A stretch of 64,000 nucleotides of DNA, from the NCBI GenBank assembly GCA_958299035.1, contig CATQJL010000001.1, positions 50,098,461-50,162,460 on the forward strand. Reading direction: 5' to 3'. Shown piece by piece: positions 12,228 to 23,846 of the stretch (the stretch's first letter is position 1; each line of letters begins with the position of its first letter). The translations under genes were made by a program, and so were the position numbers. Under the pieces are notes generated by a model. It saw only the letters and a list, made by a program, of their open reading frames with translations. It had not been told where the DNA came from and made no database searches. The DNA is from Cylicocyclus nassatus. Its lineage: Eukaryota > Nematoda > Chromadorea > Rhabditida > Strongylidae.

Positions 12228-14951
12228 TTATTATTTGTCTCTTGTACTATATTATGAACTAGCTGGCAAACGCGGCTCGTCCGATTCTGTCAGTGATATT
12301 AATCAGCATGTTCTCTTACCCCCTGTGCCCACTTCTAGCCGCCTAACTCCAACCTTTGCAAAAAAAATTGTTAAAATCGATCATAATAACAACTTCTGTT
12401 CGGAATATACTACAGACAGCTTTCATTCATGAAGATAACGTTGCTGTTTCTGTACCAAAGATCTTTCTGAAGAGAGCAGAGTTTGTGAGAAGCATAATCG
12501 CTTTTAAGCCGTCATAGATTTGATGATTTTGAAGAGTTGCTATGTTCAGGTAATTTGCGAGCTAGCTCTTTGATCAATCCAATCAAGTGTTTCACCCGCC
12601 GTTACCATTTCTCGTGACAGGCTGACAAGCTCATATCAGCTTTCAGTTGTACAAAAATGCACAACAATCATTAGCTCGGACGTCGCTTGTAATGGTAACG
12701 GCAGTCGGTTACACGGATGGTTTATCTTTAGGTATGTTAGCAGATAATGTCTGCAGTGACAATAAGATTCATTTCAATTCTTTTAATGTACTGTTTCCTC
12801 TCTGCCAATTAGAGCATTTCGCGCGATAATTTTAGATGTTTAAAGACATTTGAACTTCTCCGCAATAAATTAAGATAAACTCCGTGTACTGTTATCAATA
12901 TTTCAGTAGAGTTCAGGCCTTCTACATCGGGATTGAAACATTTACTCTCACACTGATAGACCGCTCTCACCTAGAATACCGTCAAATATCTAAACACGGT
13001 TGATAGATTTCCACTCAATGCACCGTTGAAGACAGTAACTCGCTAAACTAAAGATTTCGAACCCAAGGTTTCAGATCAACTGCACTTTGGTCATCCTGTA
13101 ACTACTCGCATGAATACTTATTTTGATTCTAGTTGTACGGTTGTTTGACATTGCCGAATGTGAACTGCAGGAGAAGCCATTTGCGTTAGTCCGCTCCTCC
13201 GTGTGGCCCCTTGATGGGGTAAATGGACCAGAAGGCCGTAAAAGTGTTATCAAGCCAAGCCCGCCCCACCAAGCTCCGCCCACCCTTCTACTGAAATTCG
13301 TCCGCGCCTCAAAGATAAGACTCTTCGATAACGGGTTTTTTGTGGTTTTTGCAATTTTTACACTTCATATCTGTAATTAGGGCCACAAAAAGGCCCCGGA
13401 GCGACAAGTGTGGGCGCTGCTTCTGAGCGCTTAGCGTCCGTTAAGACATAGTGGCTTGATATGTATAACTATATTAGCTGGATCCAACGATGACGTCTGC
13501 ATAATGACGAAAATCAGTTATGCGGTCTTTTTGATGTCAAGCTGATGAAGTGCTGTAGATGGTTATACAAGCACCATTCATTTCAATCATTTTTCTTTAT
13601 TCAATTCTATTTCTTTCGGTGTTGGCTATACTTGCAACACCTTCGATCCGTTTGGGAGAGTATATTTGTTTATTTGAGGTGCAAAATGTTAACTCGCTCC
13701 TAATATGTTGATTGTATTTGCAAACATACCTGTGTACAGCCAGCGACACTTCTGCTCTAGCGTGGCATGAGAATAATGGAAATTATCAGCGTTGGGTTGA
13801 TCTCCCAACAAAAAATGTCCATCCATTTGTTTCAGTTGCTCTGTATTAAAAGTGCTTGGAGCATTTGCACTGGATATCTATGATAAAACTGTATATTTTC
13901 ATTGAATGGGTTGTCGCGTCCACAAAGCAATATTTTCTAAGTCAGAGAAACCAATTTCAAAATTTTGCGACCTACTCGCGATAGTAAGTGTTAGCGACAA
14001 TTTACACAGTGCAGAAGAAGAAATTTGTAGGATCCTGTCTCGAATTCGTCTGCTTTTCTTTTAAACAAAACCAGCTTTTAGATAAGAAAACGTGCTTGAC
14101 TTGAACGCAGGAAGCACATTTGAAATAGCTAGTAAGACACTGCATACTTCGAAGAGTAAGGGTGAAACAAAAATTCATCTCCCGCTAATTCTGTACAAAA
14201 ATACAAGCAAGGTCCAAGAATGTGACCATAATTTTGAAATCTCGTTCCCATTTCCCCCCTCTCCTCTTCCACTTTCCGACAGAGATTATTTGAACATTTA
14301 TATGTTACCATGCATGGTTTGTAACAAAGCAAACGTTTAGTGAATCGATAATCTCAACAACAAATGCAGAACAAGCCACCTTTATGGTAATACGCACAAA
14401 TGGTCGAGGTGGACGTTTCTAGGTCAAGAAAAGAAGAAATACACAGTATTCTTATTACAAATTCTTACAGCCAAGAATATATTTGTACACATAGAAATAT
14501 AACACCGGAGATATACTTTGACAAAAACAGATTTGGCTAATTGCTGACACGGATTGAAAGTGAATTTGCCCAGGGCAATGAATGCCTGCGGTTACACACT
14601 AGATTTCAGAAATGAGTCACAAGCACAGTGCGAGATTCCATTAAGAACAGAATTGTTTGTATGCAAAGTAGTCATGGTGCTGAAAGAATGAAACGAAAGC
14701 AGATCACAAGCGTTAAAACACGGTCGGATATGCGTTTGTCATAGGCAAACTGAACGAAGAGGGAGAGACACGTAGTGGAGAGCAACGGAGATGCGCTTAA
14801 AGGACAAGCATTCTGCCCAGGACGGCATCGTCAGCTATCCTGCTTTAGGAGCGAACGAAACCAGAAAGCATGCTTCAGAATCCAACCTATATCTATCCTA
14901 CCGAAGAGCACAAATGGAATATACAGAGGCACGGGGATACCTGACAAAAAT
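12228..14951. other. Intergenic stretch between two convergent genes
   Basis: This lies between the 3' ends of the four-pass membrane gene (+) and the RhoGEF gene (-). Apart from the dispersed repeat at 13190-13405 I see no gene. An open frame at 12251-12432 has a Ser/Pro-rich translation but does not join to the preceding gene in phase. The RhoGEF 3' UTR should occupy the right end; I found no clear AATAAA on the minus strand close to its stop. Confidence 0.5.
13190..13405. repeat. Dispersed repeat, copy 2
   Basis: Second copy of the repeat at 10360-10566, in the same orientation, about 1.1 kb beyond the end of the four-pass membrane gene. The CAAGCTCCGCCCACC core is identical in both. An open frame through it (13123-13380) is not matched in the other copy, so I regard it as accidental. 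Confidence 0.65.
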
Positions 14952-17900
14952 CTAAGGACCAGTGCTCTCAATCTGCTTGATCATGGTTTTTACGACTCCG
15001 CCAGGAGGGATTAGAGCGTCCAGCTCAGCCGCCTGTTCGACGGTGAGCGGCGTTCGCTGACGAGCCGCCAATTTTCGCGGAGATGCCATCTCGTCGTCGA
15101 TCAGGGGAAAATCGCCTCGGGGCGATTCCACTTCCGCGATCGTGGCCGAACGTTCACATAGCGGCAAACGGCGTGACATCTAAATTTCAGTTCTTTGACG
15201 AATAGAAAATCACTCTCTTTCTTGTTTCGAATGCTCATGTGTAAGATTATGTTGAATTGGTGGATATAAACCTCAAAAGTCTCGAGTATTTGATTCTGCA
15301 CATGCAGATCGCGCAAGTATGAAAGCAAAAATTGAGATTTCGAACTATCAGATTGGTGGATATTTTCTGCGACACTTTTTCATTCCAATTCCTACAAATT
15401 CTATGATCTTTTCAAAAAAACTTAAATTGCTATACAACCAAAGTGTGACAGGGTCTACAGCCGATAATTTCAGCGCCGCAAAACGGAGATAAATACCAAA
15501 AAATTTTGAAAAATTTTCTTCTCATGTGTATGTATGTATAAAATTTGGCATGCGAAGTCAAAGAAAGATTCAGTCAATTTATAGGAGATTTGAATCTTAT
15601 TGCCAATATTCTTCGCCATCCTTATAGCCTGAAGAGTACACAGTTGATGACTCTTAAAACCGCCGCTCTCTGTTGGGAAATTATCCAGATAATGATGTGA
15701 CGATGTTTTGCCTACTTCAGTAGTATAAATGTACTCTAAGGCCCCGGGCAGTCTTCACGCGACTTAATCGTCGCGATCTAATCGTCAAGACATTCATTTT
15801 CATTTCACGTTCAAAAATGCCGGGCTGGAAAAGTATCACAACCGAATGCAAGTTGGTCGGCATGGAATGATGTTGTAACAGCGGTCTCATCGCGATTCAG
15901 TCGCGACGATCAAATCGCGTGAAGTCTGCCCGGGGCCTAAGGCCGCTCGCATAGACACGAAGTCTTTTGAGATATCATCACATAATGACAAATCCGACTT
16001 TCAGATGGAAACGAAGAACAAGTGTGGTTGGCTTACCTCTGAGCCATCTCCCATCATGTACTTCTTCGCTCTCATTCGCCTTTGTTGATCCAATTTGTTG
16101 AAACGACGCTCCTGCCTAAAGCAAAGACTACTTAGTATATCTATACAGGACAGTGATACGAAGCATATAGTCCTAAATTATGTTAAAAGAAATACAACTC
16201 TTGTAAGTAACAATGTCGAAATCAGTAAAAGTTGTATTGAATTAAATGCAAAAGATAAATTTCTTCCACCACTTTTCTTTAAAGTTGAAAGATCGCAAAG
16301 TCTAAGAAGTCAGAGGCAAGCATAAACATTGTGCATATCTAATCAGGGAAGCATCCTCAGTCGAAGAGCGGAAAAGTGTCCAAGAGGCTAAGTGCACGGT
16401 GACCTTTTTTGGTTGAAAAATAAATCTTTGTGCGTTTATAGACATTGAGATTTCGTTCAATCATCCATACTTGTATATCTTACAATTTGCCTGTCACACA
16501 ACCTAGGAGGTTGATAAAAAGACATTTTGCACGCACACGTATGATCCCTATTCCAGAATGGTTCTCTCTTTTTCATACAGAACGTCGATTTCTTACTTTG
16601 AATGCTTCGTCTATAGCAATTGGGTCTAATTTTGCATGACTGTTGCATATTCCTCGAGAATTCCTCTTCTTGAAGCAAAGTATTTTTGAAAATAAGTGTA
16701 TAGGGCTCTTCCAGATATTCTATCTTACCACTATATTGAATACATAGAAGACAAACAGATCGTTATAAAAGCCGTTGTACTTAAGGAGTAAAAAAAAGCT
16801 TTTATTGATTTCGCCATTCGAATTTTGTCATAATCGCAATGGTGCTACATACTGATAAAGTTCTGACGGGGGATAGGATTCCGGAGCGATGTCGTTGAGC
16901 AGAGCATCGAGCGAAGGATCCGAGAACTCATCGAGCCTCGTCAGCGACTTCGAGCGATTTTTGTACACGGCCTGGTCCCGCCAAGCCAGTACTTCTTGCA
17001 ACGCATCCTGCTCGCAATTGTTTGGCGCAACGGCCATAGCCTGCCTGGCCTGAAAACATTCAGCTTGACGATGATGGCTATCGCGGAAGTGAAAGTGAGC
17101 ACTACGAGCTGAGAACCAGCTGACCTGAGCTTTAGGGCTGCTATTACCGCACGAGACGAGCTCTTTGAAAAGCTCGTCAAACGTCTCATCAATCTCTTCA
17201 CATTCGATGCGACGACTGGCTGGTGAACGAGTACTCTGGAGTAATTAGAGGGTCATGAATGAGATATTGCGAGATGTTATAGAACTGAGTGCTCGCAGTG
17301 CCAGCAGCACTATTATTACCAAAGATTTATGCTCATAGTTAATAGGTAGCTCGACTTATATTTATTGAGTCGTCCAAAAACTCTTTCCGAAAGAAGTTCT
17401 GTTGTCCCACTTTTTTTTGCAAAATTGGAAGCTACTCCTCCTGACTTTGGCTTACTTTGGCCTACTAGCGCTGATTGTTTTTTTTTGTTGTCTCCTTCTT
17501 GTCTTTCATTTATTTCGTATGAAGAGTATGGAAAAAATTTCATTAAAAAAACTTGTTCAACCGTCTTCAAGAGTCTAGAGGCATCCCGCACATTAGGGAG
17601 TGAAAATGAGATGAAACTCACTACTTCCCCCGCTTAAACCTTCAAAGAAAGCAGGGAAAAGAGCTGGTGTACACTCGATGATTGCCAGATGAATGGGTAT
17701 CAAGGAGTAAAAAACACATAACTCTGCTTATTTAACATCAGCTGATCAAACTACCAGTAGCGGTCCGAGAAATGATTCCGGATGCAACAGGCCACAAAGA
17801 ATCTTTTTTTCAAATAAACGAAGTCTTAGCCACGTCTTCCGAGAAATTACTAAGGTAGTTTACAGAATTTTCGCTGATCTACAACCTTTAAAATGTCTTT

Positions 17901-20900
17901 ACAAAACTAATTTGCAAATTATAGAAACTAAAAAATAATTTTGATTGTTAGCAAGTGAAAAAGTCAGGTATACGATTTCATAACCCATTATGCTGCTTTC
18001 GAAAATTTTTGAGAATGGATATGGAGGAAAGGGAGGAAGGATATCCACCGATAAGGTATGTTTCATACAGCTATAAAAAGGGAGATAGAGAAATAATTGT
18101 GCTTCTTCAGATGAACGTAAGCTAATTTCTTAGCTGCCTAACTCTCCACTCCCCCTCCCCTTCTTTCCCCAGCGCCTTTTTTTTTGAACTTCTGGCTCTA
18201 CTGATATAATTACACGAAAAATAACGCATGCCTATGCTATACATCTGCAATTGTCAACTTCCTCACCTCACATTTCGGCGGGAGTGTTCGCTTATTTCTA
18301 GCCATATGGTAGCGACTTCTTGACGATAGTACAGCTTCAGGAGCAGGTGCAGCTTGAGCTGAATCTATTGAGCCACCATTGTAAAATATGGTTGAGGCAG
18401 AAAGGGTCCTTGACACTGGTGCTTTTGTAACAGCCGAGACTCGCTGAAATTAGGGTATTTACCCCCTGGTTTACTCATTTTGCTGTTAATTTATGATTTT
18501 CTGTGTTTCAAATGGGAAAGCAGGGTCAATCATTTCTTCGAGAATCACGAAGTGAACTTTTTAAAAGATTTTTCTGATACTCACATTCTTAGAAGATTCT
18601 CCGCTGGGTCCCGGAGTTGCAGACATGTGGCAAGTACACTTCGGCTGCGGATCGGGCACTCCAAATAACTTGTATCGTGAAGAGTCCGAAACCAAGGAGG
18701 TCTAAAAATTCGAGGGGTATTTTTGAATTCGACAAAAACATGTTGTCCCACGCACCTTGCTAGCTCCCAAAAGGCGAGATGCTGATAGACTTCGTCTTCG
18801 ATTTTGCTCGCTTATTTGCTTGTCCACACTTTTTCGCCTCTTCTCCAAATATTTCGGAACACGTTTGTGGTTTTTCATCGACACTGAAAGACCGTAACCT
18901 AAGTGGGTAGTTGGTGGGAAACAACTATCTTCCCACCTTCAGCAAATTCAGGCCTACCGAAGGCTACTCTTTGCGTATTGTCCATGCTTAGCATCAGTTG
19001 CTTCGTCTTTTCAGGTATCTCGATCCCATAATGATCCAGCATCATTCGCTTCAATTCGGTCATCCATGTTCTTTTTTGGTCAGCAGACGATGCCTGAAAA
19101 TTGAAAGAATAAATAAGTAGGAGACAAGTATGAGATAAAAGGCAGGATTACATACCAAAAAGATGTAATGGGTGCGAGGATTGTCAAAGGAAAGCACTTG
19201 GAAAGCTAGAGGTTCTTCTGGACAGATAGATTCGTTCAGCATCAGGTTGGAAGACTATAATACAGTTATATAGGAAGCAACGTAGATAACATTCTTTGAA
19301 ATGATTTCCGATTTGATGTCATAGTCAACATGCAGTAAAAGAAAACCGTTTCCTCCTTCCTGTGCACTTCTTCATAACTATACTAACATTCTTCCAAAGT
19401 GTTATCCCATTCCTTAAAACTCTACTAACTCATTCCAGCTTTCCCATCCAAAGTATTCTTCAAACTTTTCTTCCCAGCAGCTATCGATTAATTTTGACTG
19501 CTTTGTACACAAACATAAGTCTCACCACATTTGAAACTTTGACGTAAGTCTCTATAAAATTCAAGCTAGTGAAAAAGAAAAACTCACCATAATATAATCT
19601 TTGCATACATAGCTGGAATTTCTTTGCTTCACAATCAACAGCATCTCTTCGAATAAGAACAACAATCTGATAGTTTTAGAGCCAGCTTGTCGAAACTGCG
19701 CTTCTAGCAACAGTTCACCGTATGCTGATAGATTTGCGTTCTGCTGGAAAAAGAGCGTTTGTCTGAGTTAGTAGTCCATCAGCAATATCAAATTTCCCAT
19801 GACTTTCCAAGGTTTTCTTACTATTTTTTTTCAAATCATTACTCAAAGATATTAGCAGAATTACTGTCGAAAACACAAGCATTTGATGTAAGGGTCACAA
19901 ATAAATTCCAGAACAAAGTAGAGGCGCTGATAGAGTAATAACAAGATAAGAACACATGTAAATTTACATCATTAAGAGCTTAGTTGGGAACCTGACCAAA
20001 GCCTACCTAATATCCATAAGTATGTAGGGTAAAAAGAGAACAGTAGTAAAGTTTTGGGGTTGTGAGATTCGTAAGGACTTCAAGTTATAGAATTCCAATT
20101 TAATTGATACAGTCCTCTTACTTCAAAATATGTACCAGGTCACATACCTTACTATGTTACTTCACAATAAGCAAAAACGAGAAAAACGAAAATGTACATG
20201 GTTTCCCACCTTGTCGACGGTCCATTTCTGAATAGCTGCCTGGAGTTGTTCAACTCGCTCAGCATGTTCGGCACGCTTCTTTTCATCATTAATTCGTGAC
20301 GCTTGCGATGTCATCACCTCATGAGCACGCTTCACGACGGCAAAGTCGTCAGGTGGCAATGTGCTAGGTAAGTGCTTCAGCATGTTCTAAAAACCATTTA
20401 TGAGTCGAAGGGCGCATAACGGGGCACCAAATGACTTCCTAGTGTCTGGCACTACTCAGAAGTTCACGGTAGGTTCGGACAAATCTGTGAGTAGTTGGGT
20501 TTCTCACAATTGGTGGAGACTGTTTGGGGATCATAGCTAAGCTACTGCTTAAACAGCAACTGATATGATTCATTCACGGTAAAGAAATTTTACGCTAAAC
20601 GCTTGTTACCGTCTCTGTGTACGGTATGGGTAAGATCATGAGATTTTTTAGAATCTCATGGACTACCTTCAGCAATGCTCAAAAACAAATGATGTTACTC
20701 TTCAAATGGGTTTGTGATGACACCACCTGAGTTTGAGCAATTTTGGGTACCTAGCTATAAGCATTACTCATGATCAGCCTTTTCGTGTGCACATTTACTG
20801 GGAAGAATCAGAAAAGCCAATGCTCAGGTCTGTAAGATTCGCAGTGTGACCCCAACCAGCTTGCCCAATACCGTATTTGGGCACGACAATCAGATTTCAA

Positions 20901-23549
20901 TACGGTATTGGCAAGCGTTCAAAGTCAAATATCTCGGCCACGAATGAATCATACGATCTGCCGCTTAGGCAATGGCTAAGCTAAAGCCCTTAGATATGCG
21001 TATAAGAAGCCCAGAAACCCAAATTTTCTTGGAGGAACACTGCCCAAAAAACACCTACCTCAATAAAGAGATGATATTTTAGCACTCTTTGGACGGGTTT
21101 GAGAAGATATGCGCTCAAAGGTAGGGCATGACCGAGTGCAGCTTGACGCTGCGCTAGGGCAGCAGCTAGATGGGGTTGCTGCTGCAGTTGTGTGAGGGTT
21201 GCGATCATCCTAAAAAAATTGATTTTACATGGCGAAAATTCTGCTTCCCGTGACAATCCTCACCGGTGGTAGTTAGTGCAATAAACGATATAATCTTCAA
21301 ATTTTCCAGCACTATCCACAAAACAGCGACTCATCTAAAGTGAGAATTTCTCTTGAACGAAAGCAACACAGCATAGATCTTAGCGACGATCAAGATCCAG
21401 ACTTAAGAGCACTCTCTTACTTTGACACAGTCCAAATCGGCCGAATCCAGCTGCTGAAGTAGTTTTCGGTTGAACGCATAGATTCGTTCAATACAACCGA
21501 ATAGCGACGAGATATTGTCCAGCGTTACTCCTAATTCATCGCGATGGTCGACGAGAAAGTTCAGATAGCCCTAGAGAAGATTCAAAATAAACAACGGGGT
21601 ACGCTTCTAGTCGAGCGAATGCTCTGGAGTCACGAGAGCTCTTGAAGCATTCTGATGTTCTCTGCTTATATGTTACAGTAGGGTCCATAAATCTTGCCAC
21701 AGAATTTTAGTAAACGTAGTTTTCTCCATTCAACAATTCATCGAATTCGGTATACTACAAAGCAAAACAAATCATACTTTCCATTATTTTCGAATAGAAA
21801 TTCAGCATCAACTTGGGTTTGCATATCAGGGACTCCACATGATGATAAAGAGAAATTCTCGAATCGTTAGAGAAATGCTAAAAGATCCAGTAAATCTGTT
21901 TCTTACTATGGTTCAAAGAAATATTCCTTATGAGTAAGTATTAGTGCTATTTGGAATGGTTTCTTGATTTTATCTGTATTTTGTTTTATATAGAATTCCC
22001 AATAAATATCTATAGAACATCTGACATAAGTTGCAAAAAAATATTTCACAAATTCAAAAATTTCTAAGCCTTTTTAAGAAATTTTTCGTACTTTTTAGTA
22101 CAGAACTGAGTAGGATGAACTCAATATGAAAAAATGCAGGATTTATTTCATTTCTTTCCTTCCCATTTTTAAGTGTGATTACCTGGATCACAGCATAAAG
22201 ATCCTCTACGTAGGTCTTTTCGGTGTCGAAAAGTTCGATAGCTATACGATCGACGTGCGAAATGGAGCCGGCTGCTAGCAGTGCAGATCTTCGAGATGAG
22301 GACAACGAAGACAACGATGAATGGCTGAAAAAAAAAGCATTTCAAATATCCAAAATCAATATCGGGGTTCAATTCCATAAGAAGCATAGAATTTACCTAA
22401 CAATGCCACTATCTCGATTGCTGCTGTGATCTTCTCCTCCATCAGAACTGCGAAGGGAGGAGCGCGCTGAGCTATATCCGGTCGACGATGAGACGAATGA
22501 TAACCGTGCAGGGTCCTGCAAAAATTTGCAAAATTATCCACGAAACCGTAATAAGCCGATGGCTATGCAGATTAGCTTCTTCTTGATCCCCCCGCCCTCC
22601 CTCCATTAAGTTTATCACCTTCGTTTTACGCCAAAGCTACTTAACCAAAGCCTCTGAAGCCCGTTTGCTTCTGCTATTCAGAATTATACTCTAACATCGT
22701 AGCCAAGTAGTTGCAAAGCACATCCATTAGTCAACTACCGGTTCTGCAGGGTTCCTGGAGCAAAAGTAAAAACATACGAATGCATAAAGCCTTGATAAAA
22801 AGGCACACTCCATCAGCAAGTTGAACTCGACTGCAACAATGAAGTGTAAGAAAGAAAAAGAAATAAGGTTCATTATTGGTTGGGCTGCTCTAAAACAAAT
22901 GATTCTATTTTTTTGAATATAAAAATCGCAGTCGTTCAAGATAAAAATGTAGCCTAATTTAGCATCATACTATAGAGTTTGCAACGCCATCAGCACTTAT
23001 GATGCTTAAAAAACCTTTCAAAAATTTGTAGCAGAGTCGATGTGTATTAGACGATTAAACCAAATAACCTTTTCCCTTCAATACAACAATTATGGAAGAA
23101 TAGTTTGTTAAGCAACGATAGCTAGCTGTTAATGACCCGGGAAAAATGATCTGAAGAATCAAAAATATTGCATTTCCCTTTTAGTCAATAGAGATATGTG
23201 TGTACAAAAGGACTTTATGGCCACGATATTTCGATTGTTTTACGTCGAATGAAACCATTTTCCCACAATTTATTCCCCGCGCACAATCCTTCACTGTACT
23301 GAAAAAATTTGCGCTTACTATCGCTGGCTTATTGTCGTGCTTCGCCCATTACGACTATACTCACGACGCTTGTATTTTAGTGCATTTCAGTTTACTTTCC
23401 AAACAACGCGTACATTAAGATTTCACACAAGTTCTTTGACTAAGAGTGCAGCCGACATTTGATATTATAGCTCTCTTTTACTCACACACCATGAAAAAAA
23501 TTTTTACCTCTTCAGAAAACCGCTGCGATGTCAACGACGTTGGCGGCAT
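14952..23549 (-). CDS. Rho guanine nucleotide exchange factor, DH-PH, PLEKHG-like
   Basis: Seventeen exons read on the minus strand, all phases agreeing: 23508-23549, 22397-22515, 22183-22324, 21421-21570, 21264-21334, 21059-21209, 20210-20386, 19588-19740, 19156-19254, 18937-19093, 18756-18883, 18585-18701, 18267-18443, 17125-17235, 16853-17049, 16037-16115 and 14952-15179. The product is about 765 residues. Residues 15-77 are Ser-rich. The DH domain runs about 78-284: it opens VDRIAIELFDTEKTYVEDL and carries the conserved helix LLKPVQRVLKYHLFIE near 210-225. The PH domain follows at about 288-390, with YGELLLEAQF at its start and the invariant Trp in KRTWMTELKRM. The tail is basic and Ser-rich with short helical parts. 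DH-PH proteins load GTP onto Rho GTPases at membranes. The DH-PH spacing and sequence recall PLEKHG1-4, by memory. Introns are as short as 53 nt. The start follows a TTTCAG acceptor and may be trans-spliced; a longer N-terminus cannot be excluded. Confidence 0.92.
15740..15937. mobile_element. Harbinger-like MITE, 198 bp, TAA-flanked
   Basis: The ends are inverted: the left begins AGGCCCCGGGCAGTCTTCAC and the right ends GTGAAGTCTGCCCGGGGCCT. TAA lies immediately outside both ends (15737-15739 and 15938-15940), which fits the 3-bp target of PIF/Harbinger elements. Just inside each end are CpG-rich motifs of the form TCGCGA and GTCGCGAC. It lies in the last intron of the RhoGEF gene. It has no coding capacity. 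Confidence 0.75.
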
Positions 23550-23568
23550 AGCATCAGAAGGTGGACAG

Positions 23569-23846
23569 CTGAAATGCTCACAATAAACGGTGAAATTACC
23601 GACAACACACAAAGGGATAATTTGCATTGAAGGGGGGGGCGGTCAGACGGTCGTTGAAAGCGCATAAAACGAGATTCGGCTGAGGCGCGAGACTTTGATA
23701 AAAACGGGCCACACAAGAAGAAATGAGGAACGAGGCAAGGACGCTACGAACAGTGAAGGGCTGAGTGTTCACTCTGGGACTGTCTCTTAAGTGGGCTTTG
23801 TGGGCCATGCGGGAATTAATAGGATAATCTGTGAGGGCCGGAAGAA
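23569..23846. promoter_or_regulatory. Probable bidirectional promoter region
   Basis: These 278 bases separate the first RhoGEF exon (minus strand) from the first codon of the divergent coiled-coil gene (plus strand). They contain a G8 run at 23632-23639 and a GC-rich GGTCAGACGGTCG stretch, standing out from the AT-rich surroundings. On the minus side a TTTCAG acceptor-like sequence at 23569-23574 abuts the first exon and could receive a spliced leader. No TATA box is obvious on either strand. Confidence 0.5.

Noticed and set aside
12251..12432. Open frame reading LAGKRGSSDSVSDINQHVLL as a further exon of the four-pass membrane gene
   Set aside because: The only usable acceptor (GAACTAG) leaves the wrong phase after exon 11833-11961, and a stop plus AATAAA precede it.
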